DNA of 64,000 nucleotides. Source: Beijerinckiaceae bacterium RH AL1 (lineage in GTDB: Bacteria > Pseudomonadota > Alphaproteobacteria > Rhizobiales > Beijerinckiaceae). The position numbers and the translations under genes were made by a program. Positions 34,767 through 43,452 of the stretch are shown here, in pieces (positions within the stretch are counted from its first letter, which is position 1; every line of letters begins with the position of its first letter). A model generated the notes under the pieces. That model saw only the letters and a list, made by a program, of their open reading frames with translations. It was not told where the DNA came from and did no database searches. The stretch lies in assembly GCA_901457705.2 (NCBI GenBank), contig LR590083.2, forward strand, positions 1,302,597-1,366,596. Reading direction: 5' to 3'.

Positions 34767-35859
34767 CGTCCATGTCCTTCGGATTGCGCGGCCAGGTAAA
34801 CCGCACGGTCACGCCGCGCTGCTCTCGGCCGTCGTCGAGCCAAATCCTGCCGCCTTGACGGTCGACCAGCTTCCGCACGATGGCAAGGCCCATGCCGCTG
34901 CCCTCAATCTGGTCGCGGGGCTTCAGCGTCTGAAACATGCCGAATACGCGATCGCGATAGTTCAAGGGTATTCCAGGGCCGTCGTCCGCCACCGCGAACT
35001 CGAGCATCGGCCCGTCTTCCAGCACTTCGATCCAGATGTGACCGTCGTCGAGATGATCGTGGTGCTTGAGCGCGTTGCCTATGAGGTTCTGGAACGCCTG
35101 CATCAAAGGTGCCTTCGCCGACCTCATCGACGGCATCACCCCTTCGGTGGCGATCATGAAGCCGGCGGGTGGATCGACCATCGACGATACGTCGGCGATG
35201 AGGCGGCCAATGTCGATATCTTCGACCTGGGCGTCGTCTCTTCCCGCTCGAGAGTAGCCGAGGAGATCGTCTAGAAGGCTCTCGAGCCGTCGCACCCTGC
35301 TTTTCAACAAGTCCATGTTCTTCCGCGTATCGGCGGTCAATACGGCGTCTAGATCTTCTTCGATCCAGCCCACCAGGTTTTCGATGGCGCGCAGAGGTGC
35401 CTTCAGGTCGTGCGAGGCAACGTAGGCGAACTGCTCTAGCTCTTCATTCGCGCGCCTCATGGTCTTTGCCTGCTCGGCGAGCTCGCGGGCCATGCGCTTT
35501 CGTTCGGTGATGTCGGTCAGCAGGACAACGACGCCAAGCACGCTGCCGTCTGAACCTTTGTGTGGTCGATAGAATGCCTCGACGTCGCGGCGCTTTGAAC
35601 CACGCCGGGTGAGGCGGTGCTCCGATCGCGTCTCTGTTCCCTGCAGAGCCATCTCGAGCTGTTCCAGCCCAGGAAAAGGATCTCGGGAAAATACTTCGGA
35701 GAGAGGACGACCGAACAAGTCAGCGACATCCTGCGTTCGGAGGTCGAACCAGGATGAGAACTCATCATTCAGAAAGCCGACGCGATGCCGTGCGTCAACA
35801 TAGCCGACCATGCCCGGCAAGGTGTCAGCGGTGGCACGGAGCAGCGACGCGGTATCCAT
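34732..35859 (-). CDS. PAS-domain sensor histidine kinase
   Basis: This 375-residue kinase has an N-terminal PAS domain (ATADTLPGMVGYVDARHRVGFL ... DLFGRPLSEVF), a PAC segment (VLLTDITERKRMARELAEQ), and phytochrome-like HisKA with FAYVASHDLKAPLRAI carrying the phospho-His, then HATPase N-box LIGNALKHHDHL and G-box VADDGPGIPLNYRDRVF, GSGMGLAIVRKLVD. No membrane segment. It overlaps the regulator gene by 35 bp, implying tight translational coupling. The PAS ligand is unknown. Confidence 0.93.
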   Translation of the reverse strand: MDTASLLRATADTLPGMVGYVDARHRVGFLNDEFSSWFDLRTQDVADLFGRPLSEVFSRDPFPGLEQLEMALQGTETRSEHRLTRRGSKRRDVEAFYRPHKGSDGSVLGVVVLLTDITERKRMARELAEQAKTMRRANEELEQFAYVASHDLKAPLRAIENLVGWIEEDLDAVLTADTRKNMDLLKSRVRRLESLLDDLLGYSRAGRDDAQVEDIDIGRLIADVSSMVDPPAGFMIATEGVMPSMRSAKAPLMQAFQNLIGNALKHHDHLDDGHIWIEVLEDGPMLEFAVADDGPGIPLNYRDRVFGMFQTLKPRDQIEGSGMGLAIVRKLVDRQGGRIWLDDGREQRGVTVRFTWPRNPKDMDDGADSEPTSGR

Positions 35860-36185
35860 GAAGTCACCCTATACCGTAATCGCGCAGCCTACCTCCTTTA
35901 ATCGACATCGATGACGCTCTGACGCCTGCAGATGGCATCGAGCTGTAGCCGGCTGCTTTCTCGTTGAAGGCCGGAAGGCCAAGCAGCGCTCGCGCCCGTC
36001 TAGGTCGCCTAAGACCGCGCTACCCGCATTCGCTTGCGAGTCAGTCCTACTCCTGGATTGAAGACCGCTTGGCTGCCTCGCCTGCTTATGCGAACGTTCC
36101 GGTAGAACGCGGCTGCGGGAACGGCTGAGGGCATCAGCCGCGCTGGCCCCTCCAGCTACAACCCCACTTCAGAGAGGAATGGAAC
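35860..36185. other. Intergenic region, no gene seen
   Basis: 326 bp between divergent signalling genes. No reading frame of interest, no clear terminator or repeat. It presumably contains both promoters. Confidence 0.6.
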
Positions 36186-36440
36186 GTGACTACCGACGCA
36201 GCTGCTCCAATTAGCGAACACGATTTGAACGAAAAGATCATGGGCCTGCTTCGAGCGCGCAAATCGACGGCGGATGCTCGCAGCGTAATGCTTTATTTGG
36301 ACAAAGATCTTGAGACAACCGACAATTGGCGTATTGGTCACTTTGATCCCGGCACCGGCGATAGATATCAATGCAAGCTTGCGCTCCGCTCGATCTACGC
36401 TTCGCTTTCCGGTAAATATCACATGATTGGCGAAAGCTAA
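36186..36440 (+). CDS. Small hypothetical protein upstream of LOV kinase
   Basis: An 84-residue soluble protein starting at GTG with gagaggaa ideally spaced upstream. It begins MTTDAAAPISEHDLNEKIMG and has a Trp-containing segment NWRIGHFDPGTGDRYQCK, then a short amphipathic helix. No family is recognised. The good ribosome-binding site and normal codon use support a real gene. It lies 142 bp before the LOV kinase in the same direction and may be linked to light or stress signalling. Confidence 0.55.
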   Translation: MTTDAAAPISEHDLNEKIMGLLRARKSTADARSVMLYLDKDLETTDNWRIGHFDPGTGDRYQCKLALRSIYASLSGKYHMIGES

Positions 36441-36582
36441 TCAAGCGACGCGATTATTATCGCTGTCGAACGTGTCTATTTATTCGACGCTCAAAAGTTG
36501 ATGAAATTCATGCATATTTACCGCCGCGCGAAGCCGGCCTGCCAATTACATCTTTTTTAGAGCTCCGCCTGAGAATTAGTGT

Positions 36583-37743
36583 ATGAATGCTGGTCGCTGT
36601 CGCGATCAGGGGACCGTCGATGTGACGAACATAAACGACTGGCACGAGACCGACCGGCTGCATGCGGAACAGGGTCAGGGCGATCCATTTGCAGCGGCGG
36701 TGCGTGCGACGCGGATGGCGATGATCATCACCGACCCGCGACAGCACGACAACCCGATCGTCTTTGCGAACGCGGCTTTTCTCAAGCTGACCGGCTACGA
36801 CCGAGACGAGGTGCTTGGCGCGAATTGCCGTTTCCTCCAAGGGGAGAAGACGGATCGGGTCGCTGTGGCAACAATTCGCGCAGCCATAGAACGCCGCAGC
36901 GACGTTTCGATCGACATTTTGAACTACCGCAAAAGCGGTGAGCCGTTTTGGAACGGCCTGTACATGTCGCCCGTCATCAACGCTGCCGGCGAGTTGCAAT
37001 TCTTCTTCGCATCCCAGCTCGACGTAACCGATCGCGTATCGGCGCAACAGCAGATCACGACACAACGCGAATGGCTCGAGCGCGAGGTTTCGCGTCGCAC
37101 GGAAGAGCTAAGCGAAGCGCTCGCCGCGCAGACGATGCTGGTCCACGAGGTCGACCATCGCGTCAAGAATAACATCCAAATGATTTCTGCCCTGCTTTCG
37201 ATGCAGACCACTGCAATCCCGGATCCGGCAATCCGGGCCACGCTCGCAAGCATGCTGCAGCGCGTAGAAGCCATCGGCGCCGTGCATCGAAGGCTCTATC
37301 AATCCGAGGACGTGAGGCGGTTCGATCTCACTGAGTTCATCCGCGACATCTGCGATGAACTCATCAAGGTTTCCGGCCGCGACGACATCGCGGTGATTTT
37401 CGATCTGCAGACGGTTCGCGTGCCCGCGACGCAGGCGTCTCCGATCGCGTTGATGCTAAACGAGCTTCTTATGAACGCCCTCAAGCATGCTTTTCCGGTG
37501 GGACGGACGGGACAGCTTCGGATCACAGTCAGAGAAACGCAGCACTACCTGCAAGTCGAGATCGCCGACGACGGCGTCGGGATGTCTAGCACCGCGCCGC
37601 GGAATGGGTTCGGCAGTCGGATGATCAGGACACTGGCGCGACAGCTTCAGGCCGAAGTGCTTTGGAGCGCAGGCGATGCTGGGACAATCGTAGAGTTGAG
37701 GCTGCCGATCCACCCAGCCTCGCAGGTCCGTGCGCATGCCTGA
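36583..37743 (+). CDS. LOV-domain (blue-light) histidine kinase, HWE/HisKA2 type
   Basis: This 386-residue protein begins with a LOV domain: GANCRFLQG at residues 79-87 contains the flavin-adduct Cys82, and FFASQLDVTD has the Gln145 that flips upon light. An alpha-helical linker follows, then the HWE/HisKA2 core with H192 in LVHEVDHRVKNNIQMISALL, N-box LNELLMNALKHAF and G1 DDGVGM. LOV kinases of this type absorb blue light through FMN and change autophosphorylation; some control stress responses or virulence in Brucella and Caulobacter. Its start overlaps no other gene, and the response regulator downstream overlaps by eight bases. Confidence 0.95.
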   Translation: MNAGRCRDQGTVDVTNINDWHETDRLHAEQGQGDPFAAAVRATRMAMIITDPRQHDNPIVFANAAFLKLTGYDRDEVLGANCRFLQGEKTDRVAVATIRAAIERRSDVSIDILNYRKSGEPFWNGLYMSPVINAAGELQFFFASQLDVTDRVSAQQQITTQREWLEREVSRRTEELSEALAAQTMLVHEVDHRVKNNIQMISALLSMQTTAIPDPAIRATLASMLQRVEAIGAVHRRLYQSEDVRRFDLTEFIRDICDELIKVSGRDDIAVIFDLQTVRVPATQASPIALMLNELLMNALKHAFPVGRTGQLRITVRETQHYLQVEIADDGVGMSSTAPRNGFGSRMIRTLARQLQAEVLWSAGDAGTIVELRLPIHPASQVRAHA

Positions 37744-38170
37744 CCCCCTTCGCTTTCTGATCGTCGAGGACGAAGCGCTTTTGATGATGCAGCTCGAGGC
37801 GAGCGTCGAAGCAGAGGGCCACGAAGTCATCGGCACGGCGATGACGGCCGGCGAAGCAATAGCGCTTGCGCGCCTGGTCGAGCCCGACGTCGCTTTCATA
37901 GATCTTCAGCTGTTGGACGGCCCGAGCGGCATTTTCGTCGCGCAGCATCTGCGCAGGACCGAGAAGACTTCATTCGTCTTCATCACAGCCAACGCAACGC
38001 GGCTGCCGAACGATTACGAAGGTGCTGCAGGCGTCGTGTCGAAACCGTTCTCTCAGGCCGGCATCACTGCAACGATCCGCTTTCTCGCCGCCTGCAGGCT
38101 TGGGGCATCCGCGGACCTCCAGCCTCCCCCAGAGCTGCGCGTCCGGAAGAGTGATCGTTCGACAGGTTGA
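37736..38170 (+). CDS. Response regulator partner of the LOV kinase
   Basis: This 144-residue receiver domain has the acidic pair in LIVEDEALLMM, phosphoacceptor Asp56 in VAFIDLQLLDGPSG, a Thr-Ala ITANATR segment and Lys in VVSKPFSQ. There is no DNA-binding domain. The start codon lies within the end of the LOV kinase gene, so the two are translated together; phosphotransfer from the kinase is very likely. It resembles single-domain regulators of the LovR type. Confidence 0.92.
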   Translation: MPDPLRFLIVEDEALLMMQLEASVEAEGHEVIGTAMTAGEAIALARLVEPDVAFIDLQLLDGPSGIFVAQHLRRTEKTSFVFITANATRLPNDYEGAAGVVSKPFSQAGITATIRFLAACRLGASADLQPPPELRVRKSDRSTG

Positions 38171-38367
38171 TCGGGCCATCGATGTCTCCGAAGCTGTGGG
38201 ATGCCTGGCCAGCTCCGCCGCCCCGTGCCGCCGAGCAACCGGGGAACCAGGAGACAGCTTCGATGACGCCGGAGTCGTCGCGTATGCCGTCGTCGACGCG
38301 GCGAGAGTCAGGTGTGGCGCAAGGTCGTGTTTTAGCTGCTTGGGTAGGCTGCTGCGCCTACTTGCCG

Positions 38368-40926
38368 TCATTCCCTTTTGTGCTCGCCGCTCGCCGGCGG
38401 AGACATTTTCCTCAACTGCACTAACTCCGTGATGTCGGTTGCGGTGACAACAAGCCCCGCTTCACTGTTTCGAAGCTTGTCGAACGGCCGGATAAGCAGA
38501 CGGTAGTAAGTGCCTCCGTCCCGAGCCGGGACCTCTACTGACTTAGACGAGCCTTCCAAGAGACAGGTCTGCAGATCCCGTTCGAAGTTCGGATAATCGA
38601 TCCTTGTAGATAGATCCGCAAGCGCGCGCCCCTTGTCAGCGGGCTTCATCCTAAAAACTTCAAGTGCAGGAACTGTGTAATTGCGGATCGTAAGTTGTGA
38701 GTCTAAGAATACCGTCGCGACTTCGGTGCTCTCGAAAAAATGCCGAAGATCCTCGTTGGCCGCATCCAGCTCTATGATATTCATTTTAAGTTCGGCGTTG
38801 ACCGTCTGTAACTCCTCATTCAGAGATTGGAGCTCTTCGCGTGACGCCTCCAGTTCCTCATTCGAGGACTGCTGCTCTTCATTGAGCGAGACAAGCTCTT
38901 CATTAGCCGAGCGCAATTCCTCCATCGATGTCTCGTATTCCTCGATGGTTGCCTGCAGTCGATCGCGAATGTCCTTCATTTCAGCGTCGACGTCTGCTGG
39001 GTCTTCATTAGTTGCCGACTGCGATGCCGCTTCGGCAAAACGCCCGGCTACCTCCTCGCCTACCTGATGAAACACGACGAGCAGTAGCGGCTCCTCCCCA
39101 TCGCGCTTCGCGAGAGGCTCGATAGTAATAGTATGGACCAGCACCTTCCGAGGTTCGATTTCGATTCTCAGGCCACTTCGTCGGACTGGCTTCCAAGTCT
39201 CCATACACTCGCGCAAGGCGCTCCTGACTTCGACGCGAGCCCCTTTACGCACGAGATCGATTAAGGCGCGCGTGGGGGCGCCGGCAGACGGCTGAAGGAA
39301 TGATCCAGTATCGGAGGAGAAGTAGACGATGTCGCCCGCCGTGTTGACGAGAACGAATTGGGGTGCGTGCCGCTCCAGAATTTGCATTTCGGCCTCGCGT
39401 CGGAGCCGTGAGACGCTGGAAGAACGTGGCACGGAAGCCGGGTATCCGGGTTTGCGGTCCAATCTGAAAGGCAATTGCGGCATCGCCCGCTTGTCGCCGC
39501 GTGCTCGAAAGATACGATTTTTACGATCTATCGGCTCGAAAAGATCGGAGTGGCTGCCAATGTTTTCTGATAAGCCAAGAAATAGATATCCACGCGTGCG
39601 CAGTGAATAGTGGAAGATCGGCAGCACCTGATGCTGGACGTCGCCACCAAGATAAATCAGCAGGTTACGGCAGGAGACAAGATCGATGCGCGAAAAGGGC
39701 GGATCCCGGAAGACACTGTGAGGCGAGAAAATACATATCTCGCGAATGGCCCGCGTAATCAAATAACCTTCGCCGTCTTTTACAAAGAAGCGCTTCCGTC
39801 TCTCTTCCGAGACCTCCTTCATCATTGGCGCCGGATATCGCCCTGCTCGCGCAACGTCGAGAGCGCGTTCGTCGATGTCAGTCGCGAACACCTGCACGCG
39901 TGGTGCCGACTCCCGCCCCTCGATCGCTTCCATCAAAAGGATCGCAAGCGAAAACACTTCCTCGCCGGTTGCGCATCCCGGTACCCATACGCGCAACGTG
40001 TCCTGGCTCGTTCTGTTTTCGAGGAGCGAAGGGACAACGTCCTTCGCCAAACTATCGAATGCGTCGGCGTCCCGGAAGAAGTCGGTGACGTTGATGAGCA
40101 AGTCGCGGAAGAGTGTCGCGGCTTCTGCGGGTTCAGCGCGCAATTTTTCTACGTACTCCGATGCCAGAGCAATGTTGAGAAACAAGCAGCGCCGCTGGAC
40201 CCGCCGAGCGAAAGTTGCATCCTTGTAGCCGGAAAAGTCGTGACCGAGCTGGTCAAGCAAGATCGTGCAGATTTCAGCTTTCTTGCTGATGATGTCGTTC
40301 AAGCGTGTGCGACCGGCGCCCGGACCAAGATCGGCAAGCGCGCCCATGCCACGTGCGAACTCGATCAGGCGTGGTCCCATTTCCTGGGCCGGAAGGGCGA
40401 GGTCGACGAGGCCGGTTGCGATTGCGCTTTGCGGCATGCTGTCGAACTTTGGCGACGGGCCGTTGCCGGTCTGTGCCATGGTCAGCCCGTTGCGCTCTTT
40501 GATTGCCTTGATGCCGAGGGTCCCGTCGCCATCGAGACCGGAAAGCACTATGGCGGCAGCATACTCGCCTTGGTCTTCGGCGAGGCTGCTGAAAAATATG
40601 TCGATTGCCTTCGTTCGGGCAAGATCGCTGCCGTCATGATGGACTTTCACCCGGCCGCTGCTCATCGTCATCGTGACACCGGGCGGCGACACATACACAT
40701 GGTTCGGTGCGATCTGGACGCCGTCCTCTACTGTGAAGACGCTCAATGTCGTGAAATTGCTCAGTAGCGTTGCAAGCTCGCTAGGACGATCGCGACCGAT
40801 ATGCGAGATGACAACAAAGGCCATTCCGGGCGGCTCGCGGAGCCCCTGGAAGAAGAGCCCGAGCGCTTCAAGGCCGCCGGCGGACGCACCGATGCCGACC
40901 ATTAGGAAGCGGTGCTGACGGTCCAT
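38368..40926 (-). CDS. CheB-CheR-PAS fusion chemosensory protein
   Basis: This 852-residue protein fuses a CheB methylesterase domain (catalytic Ser15 in GASAGG, His42 in ISHIGRDR, Asp in GLDGDGTLG near 132-134), a CheR methyltransferase domain (VPGCATGEEVFSLA, FATDIDERALDVARAG, CRNLLIYL), a long coiled coil of EELxSxNEEL heptads and a PAS domain. Both enzymatic centres look intact. Such fusions act in non-canonical signalling and often couple to HWE kinases. ATG 40926 is chosen (aaagg eight bases upstream) over an upstream ATG at 41022. It faces the LOV kinase pair, sharing only a ~200-bp downstream gap. Confidence 0.93.
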   Translation of the reverse strand: MDRQHRFLMVGIGASAGGLEALGLFFQGLREPPGMAFVVISHIGRDRPSELATLLSNFTTLSVFTVEDGVQIAPNHVYVSPPGVTMTMSSGRVKVHHDGSDLARTKAIDIFFSSLAEDQGEYAAAIVLSGLDGDGTLGIKAIKERNGLTMAQTGNGPSPKFDSMPQSAIATGLVDLALPAQEMGPRLIEFARGMGALADLGPGAGRTRLNDIISKKAEICTILLDQLGHDFSGYKDATFARRVQRRCLFLNIALASEYVEKLRAEPAEAATLFRDLLINVTDFFRDADAFDSLAKDVVPSLLENRTSQDTLRVWVPGCATGEEVFSLAILLMEAIEGRESAPRVQVFATDIDERALDVARAGRYPAPMMKEVSEERRKRFFVKDGEGYLITRAIREICIFSPHSVFRDPPFSRIDLVSCRNLLIYLGGDVQHQVLPIFHYSLRTRGYLFLGLSENIGSHSDLFEPIDRKNRIFRARGDKRAMPQLPFRLDRKPGYPASVPRSSSVSRLRREAEMQILERHAPQFVLVNTAGDIVYFSSDTGSFLQPSAGAPTRALIDLVRKGARVEVRSALRECMETWKPVRRSGLRIEIEPRKVLVHTITIEPLAKRDGEEPLLLVVFHQVGEEVAGRFAEAASQSATNEDPADVDAEMKDIRDRLQATIEEYETSMEELRSANEELVSLNEEQQSSNEELEASREELQSLNEELQTVNAELKMNIIELDAANEDLRHFFESTEVATVFLDSQLTIRNYTVPALEVFRMKPADKGRALADLSTRIDYPNFERDLQTCLLEGSSKSVEVPARDGGTYYRLLIRPFDKLRNSEAGLVVTATDITELVQLRKMSPPASGEHKRE

Positions 40927-41042
40927 CGAACGACCTTTCGAGCGTAAGAACTGCTTGTGGACAACCAATTCGGACGCCACTCTTAGCAAGAGATAAACGG
41001 TTGTGTTTAGCACGCGATGCAATCAGGTCCACGGAGGTGCCT

Positions 41043-41453
41043 ATGGCGATCGATCTGTTGCCGGACGAAAAGAGCATAGCGCAAACCGCGAAAGAATTTG
41101 GCGTGAGTTTTCGTACTCTGCGTTTTTACGAAAGCAAGGGATTGATTAAACCCCTGCGGATCGGTACCTCACGGATCTATACGAGCGACGACCGCGTCCG
41201 GTTGAAATTGATAGCTACGGGCAAGAGACTCGGCTTCAGCCTCGCTCAGATCCACGAGCTGATTGGTGAGGCGGCTATGAAGTCGGAGGCTGACGAAAGC
41301 GAACGGGCTGCTGGCAGCTCTCTGACGGAGCTGCTATCCAAGGACCAAATAGGGCAGCAGCTTCAAATCATTGAACGGCAGAGAGAGGAAATCGATCAGT
41401 CGATCGCCGAACTCAAGCAGATACTGCAGCGCGACACGACAAGCTCGACATGA
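41043..41453 (+). CDS. MerR family transcriptional regulator
   Basis: This 136-residue protein has a MerR winged HTH (IAQTAKEFGVSFRTLRFYES then KGLIKPLRI), the linker FSLAQIHELIG and a C-terminal coiled coil (QIIERQREEIDQSIAELKQI). No metal-binding cysteines are present, so it does not sense metals in the usual way. ggaggtgcct precedes the ATG. It is transcribed divergently from the CheB-CheR gene over a 116-bp region that could hold its operator. Confidence 0.9.
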   Translation: MAIDLLPDEKSIAQTAKEFGVSFRTLRFYESKGLIKPLRIGTSRIYTSDDRVRLKLIATGKRLGFSLAQIHELIGEAAMKSEADESERAAGSSLTELLSKDQIGQQLQIIERQREEIDQSIAELKQILQRDTTSST

Positions 41454-41673
41454 CGTCGAATGGCGTTGCTCGAGGGCTGAAGGCTTCCGCAGAACGAATA
41501 TTGCACACGCGCAATCGTATTGAATGGCAGAAACGTTTAATTGCCAACACCACGGACCCCGGGTCCGGCAATTCGGCGAAAAAATGCTCATTACCCTCGA
41601 AAACATCTTACACACGCTTGAGGAAACACATCGACTGCTCATGAAGCGGGCACAAGACGGAGTACCTGATTGA

Positions 41674-41923
41674 TGTTCGCGGGCGCATGCACGACAGCGC
41701 CTTTCAAGGTGGCGACTTTGCCAAACTCGCTACGATAAGGCTGTCAGCGGCAGCTTCAAGCGCAGATGGCCTACATCGCGCGCAGAGTTTCGGGTAGAGC
41801 CGCGGCGTCGCCCTCTTAGGTCGATACAGGCTCGGCTGCTGTTCCGACGACCTTATTGTTCCACTTACGGCAGGTCGAGCTGCCAGGCGACTTCGCGCCG
41901 AAGCATGACCGCCGGTGACACCG
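41674..41923. other. Intergenic region, no gene
   Basis: No reliable frame or structured element was found. Confidence 0.5.
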
Positions 41924-43207
41924 TCACTCCAGCGGAGGCTTCATTATATCACGGCTGCGTGTAAAGCGCAGGTGAGTGATGTCGGTGGGAAAGAACATAC
42001 CCCAGGCCCATTCGAAGAAGATGCGCAGCTTGCGGCCCACGGTCGGCATCTGCATCAGGTAATAGGCCCGCCAGACGAGCCACGCGGCGAAGCCGTGGAA
42101 CGGCCAGCCACCGACTTCTGCGACGCCGTTCAGGTGACCCATCGCAGCCATCGAGCCCCTGTGTCGGTAGCGGAACGGCGTGAGCAGCGCGCCGGCCAGC
42201 GCGGCGGCGATGTTGGCGGCGAGCTGGTGGCCCTGCTGCACGGCGACCTGAGCCGTCGCCGGGTGCGGCGTGCCTGCTTCCCCGTACCATACACAGGCGC
42301 AGTCGCCGACCGCCCAAATCGTCTCCGATCCTTCGACGTGCAGCTCCGGCGTCACCTTGAGCCGGTCCCTGTCGAGCGGCAGGCCGAGCGAGGCCAGCAG
42401 CGCGTTTGGCTGCGTGCCGATCGTGCCGACGACTGTCTCGCTGGCAAGCCAGGTGCCGTCCGCCACCATCACGCCGTCGCTGCGGATCTCGGACGCGCGC
42501 GTATTCAGCCGCACGTCGACACCGCGCTTGCGCAGCGATGCCAGCGCGGCCTTGCCGAGCGCCGGATGCATCTCGGGCAGCAGGCGGTCGGCGCCTTGCA
42601 ACAGGGTGACCCGCAGCTCACGCGGCTTCACCAGCCGGTAGTAGCGCGCCATGCAGAACAGACAGTCGACGAGTGCACCGGCGACCTCGACGCCGGAGAA
42701 TCCGCCGCCGAGGATGACGAAATGGCCAAGGCTGGCGCGCCGCGCCAAGTCGTCCTGTAGCTCGATCATCGACAGCCGTCGCAGGACGGTATTGCGGATG
42801 TGCATGGCATCGCCGACGGTCTTCAGCGGAAGCGCATGTTCGGCCATGCCGGGCACGAGGTCGAGCCGCGCCCGCACTCCCAGAGCAAGGACGAGATGAT
42901 CGTAGTTGAAGGTACGCTCGCCAGCGAGCGTACGGCAGGTGATGCGCTGGCGAACGGCATCAAGGCTCAGCATGCGCCCCATGACAAAACGGCCGCGCTT
43001 GCGGATACCCACGACCTCGCGAAGCGGCGCAACGACGTGCTCGGGGAAGACCGCCGCCCCGACGGCTTCCGGCAGCATTGGATTATACGTCGTGTAGCTC
43101 TCCTCGCTGACGAGGAGGATTTCGCAATCTGGGATCGCGCGCGCTATGAGGTCGCGCGCTACCCGGACGCCTGCAAATCCACCGCCAACCACAAGGATCG
43201 TCTTCAT
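41924..43207 (-). CDS. NDH-2-like FAD-dependent NAD(P)H oxidoreductase
   Basis: This 427-residue protein has two dinucleotide-binding motifs, VVGGGFAGVRVARDL near the start (FAD) and VILGGGFSGVEVAGAL at about 166 (NADH), plus the FAD-binding IWAVGDCACV segment near 310. The C-terminal WRAYYLMQMPTVGRKLRIFFEWAWGMFFPTDI has an aromatic-rich membrane-association pattern found in type-II NADH:quinone dehydrogenases. It transfers electrons from NADH to quinone without pumping protons. The ATG at 43207 has gggag upstream; the frame reaches 43330 but the family begins here. Confidence 0.85.
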   Translation of the reverse strand: MKTILVVGGGFAGVRVARDLIARAIPDCEILLVSEESYTTYNPMLPEAVGAAVFPEHVVAPLREVVGIRKRGRFVMGRMLSLDAVRQRITCRTLAGERTFNYDHLVLALGVRARLDLVPGMAEHALPLKTVGDAMHIRNTVLRRLSMIELQDDLARRASLGHFVILGGGFSGVEVAGALVDCLFCMARYYRLVKPRELRVTLLQGADRLLPEMHPALGKAALASLRKRGVDVRLNTRASEIRSDGVMVADGTWLASETVVGTIGTQPNALLASLGLPLDRDRLKVTPELHVEGSETIWAVGDCACVWYGEAGTPHPATAQVAVQQGHQLAANIAAALAGALLTPFRYRHRGSMAAMGHLNGVAEVGGWPFHGFAAWLVWRAYYLMQMPTVGRKLRIFFEWAWGMFFPTDITHLRFTRSRDIMKPPLE

Positions 43208-43452
43208 CAAGCGTCTCCCGCCGCGCGGAGCCGGCGAATTTGATGCCAGACGATACCCACCGAGCGGGTCAATAAGGCAGAGCGCTGCCGCCTCAGCCGC
43301 ACCAAGCGACTTTGCGGCTATCGAGAGCAACTATCCCGTTTTCCGCTAGCGACGCGGGCAAGTTCTCCGCTGGCACGCGCGTGAGCCCTATCCGCCGAGG
43401 GGCGGGACATCTATCCCTTTGAGACTCAGAGCTTTTATTTTAGTTTCGGGGC

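Noticed and set aside
38167-38424. 85-codon frame between the LOV regulator and the CheB-CheR gene
   Set aside because: Low-complexity start, overlaps the CheB-CheR 3' end, no ribosome-binding site.
41450-41673. Two short frames after the MerR gene (64 aa from ATGA 41450; 49 aa from ATG 41524)
   Set aside because: No ribosome-binding site or family; the second (ending HRLLMKRAQDGVPD) is slightly more protein-like but unsupported.
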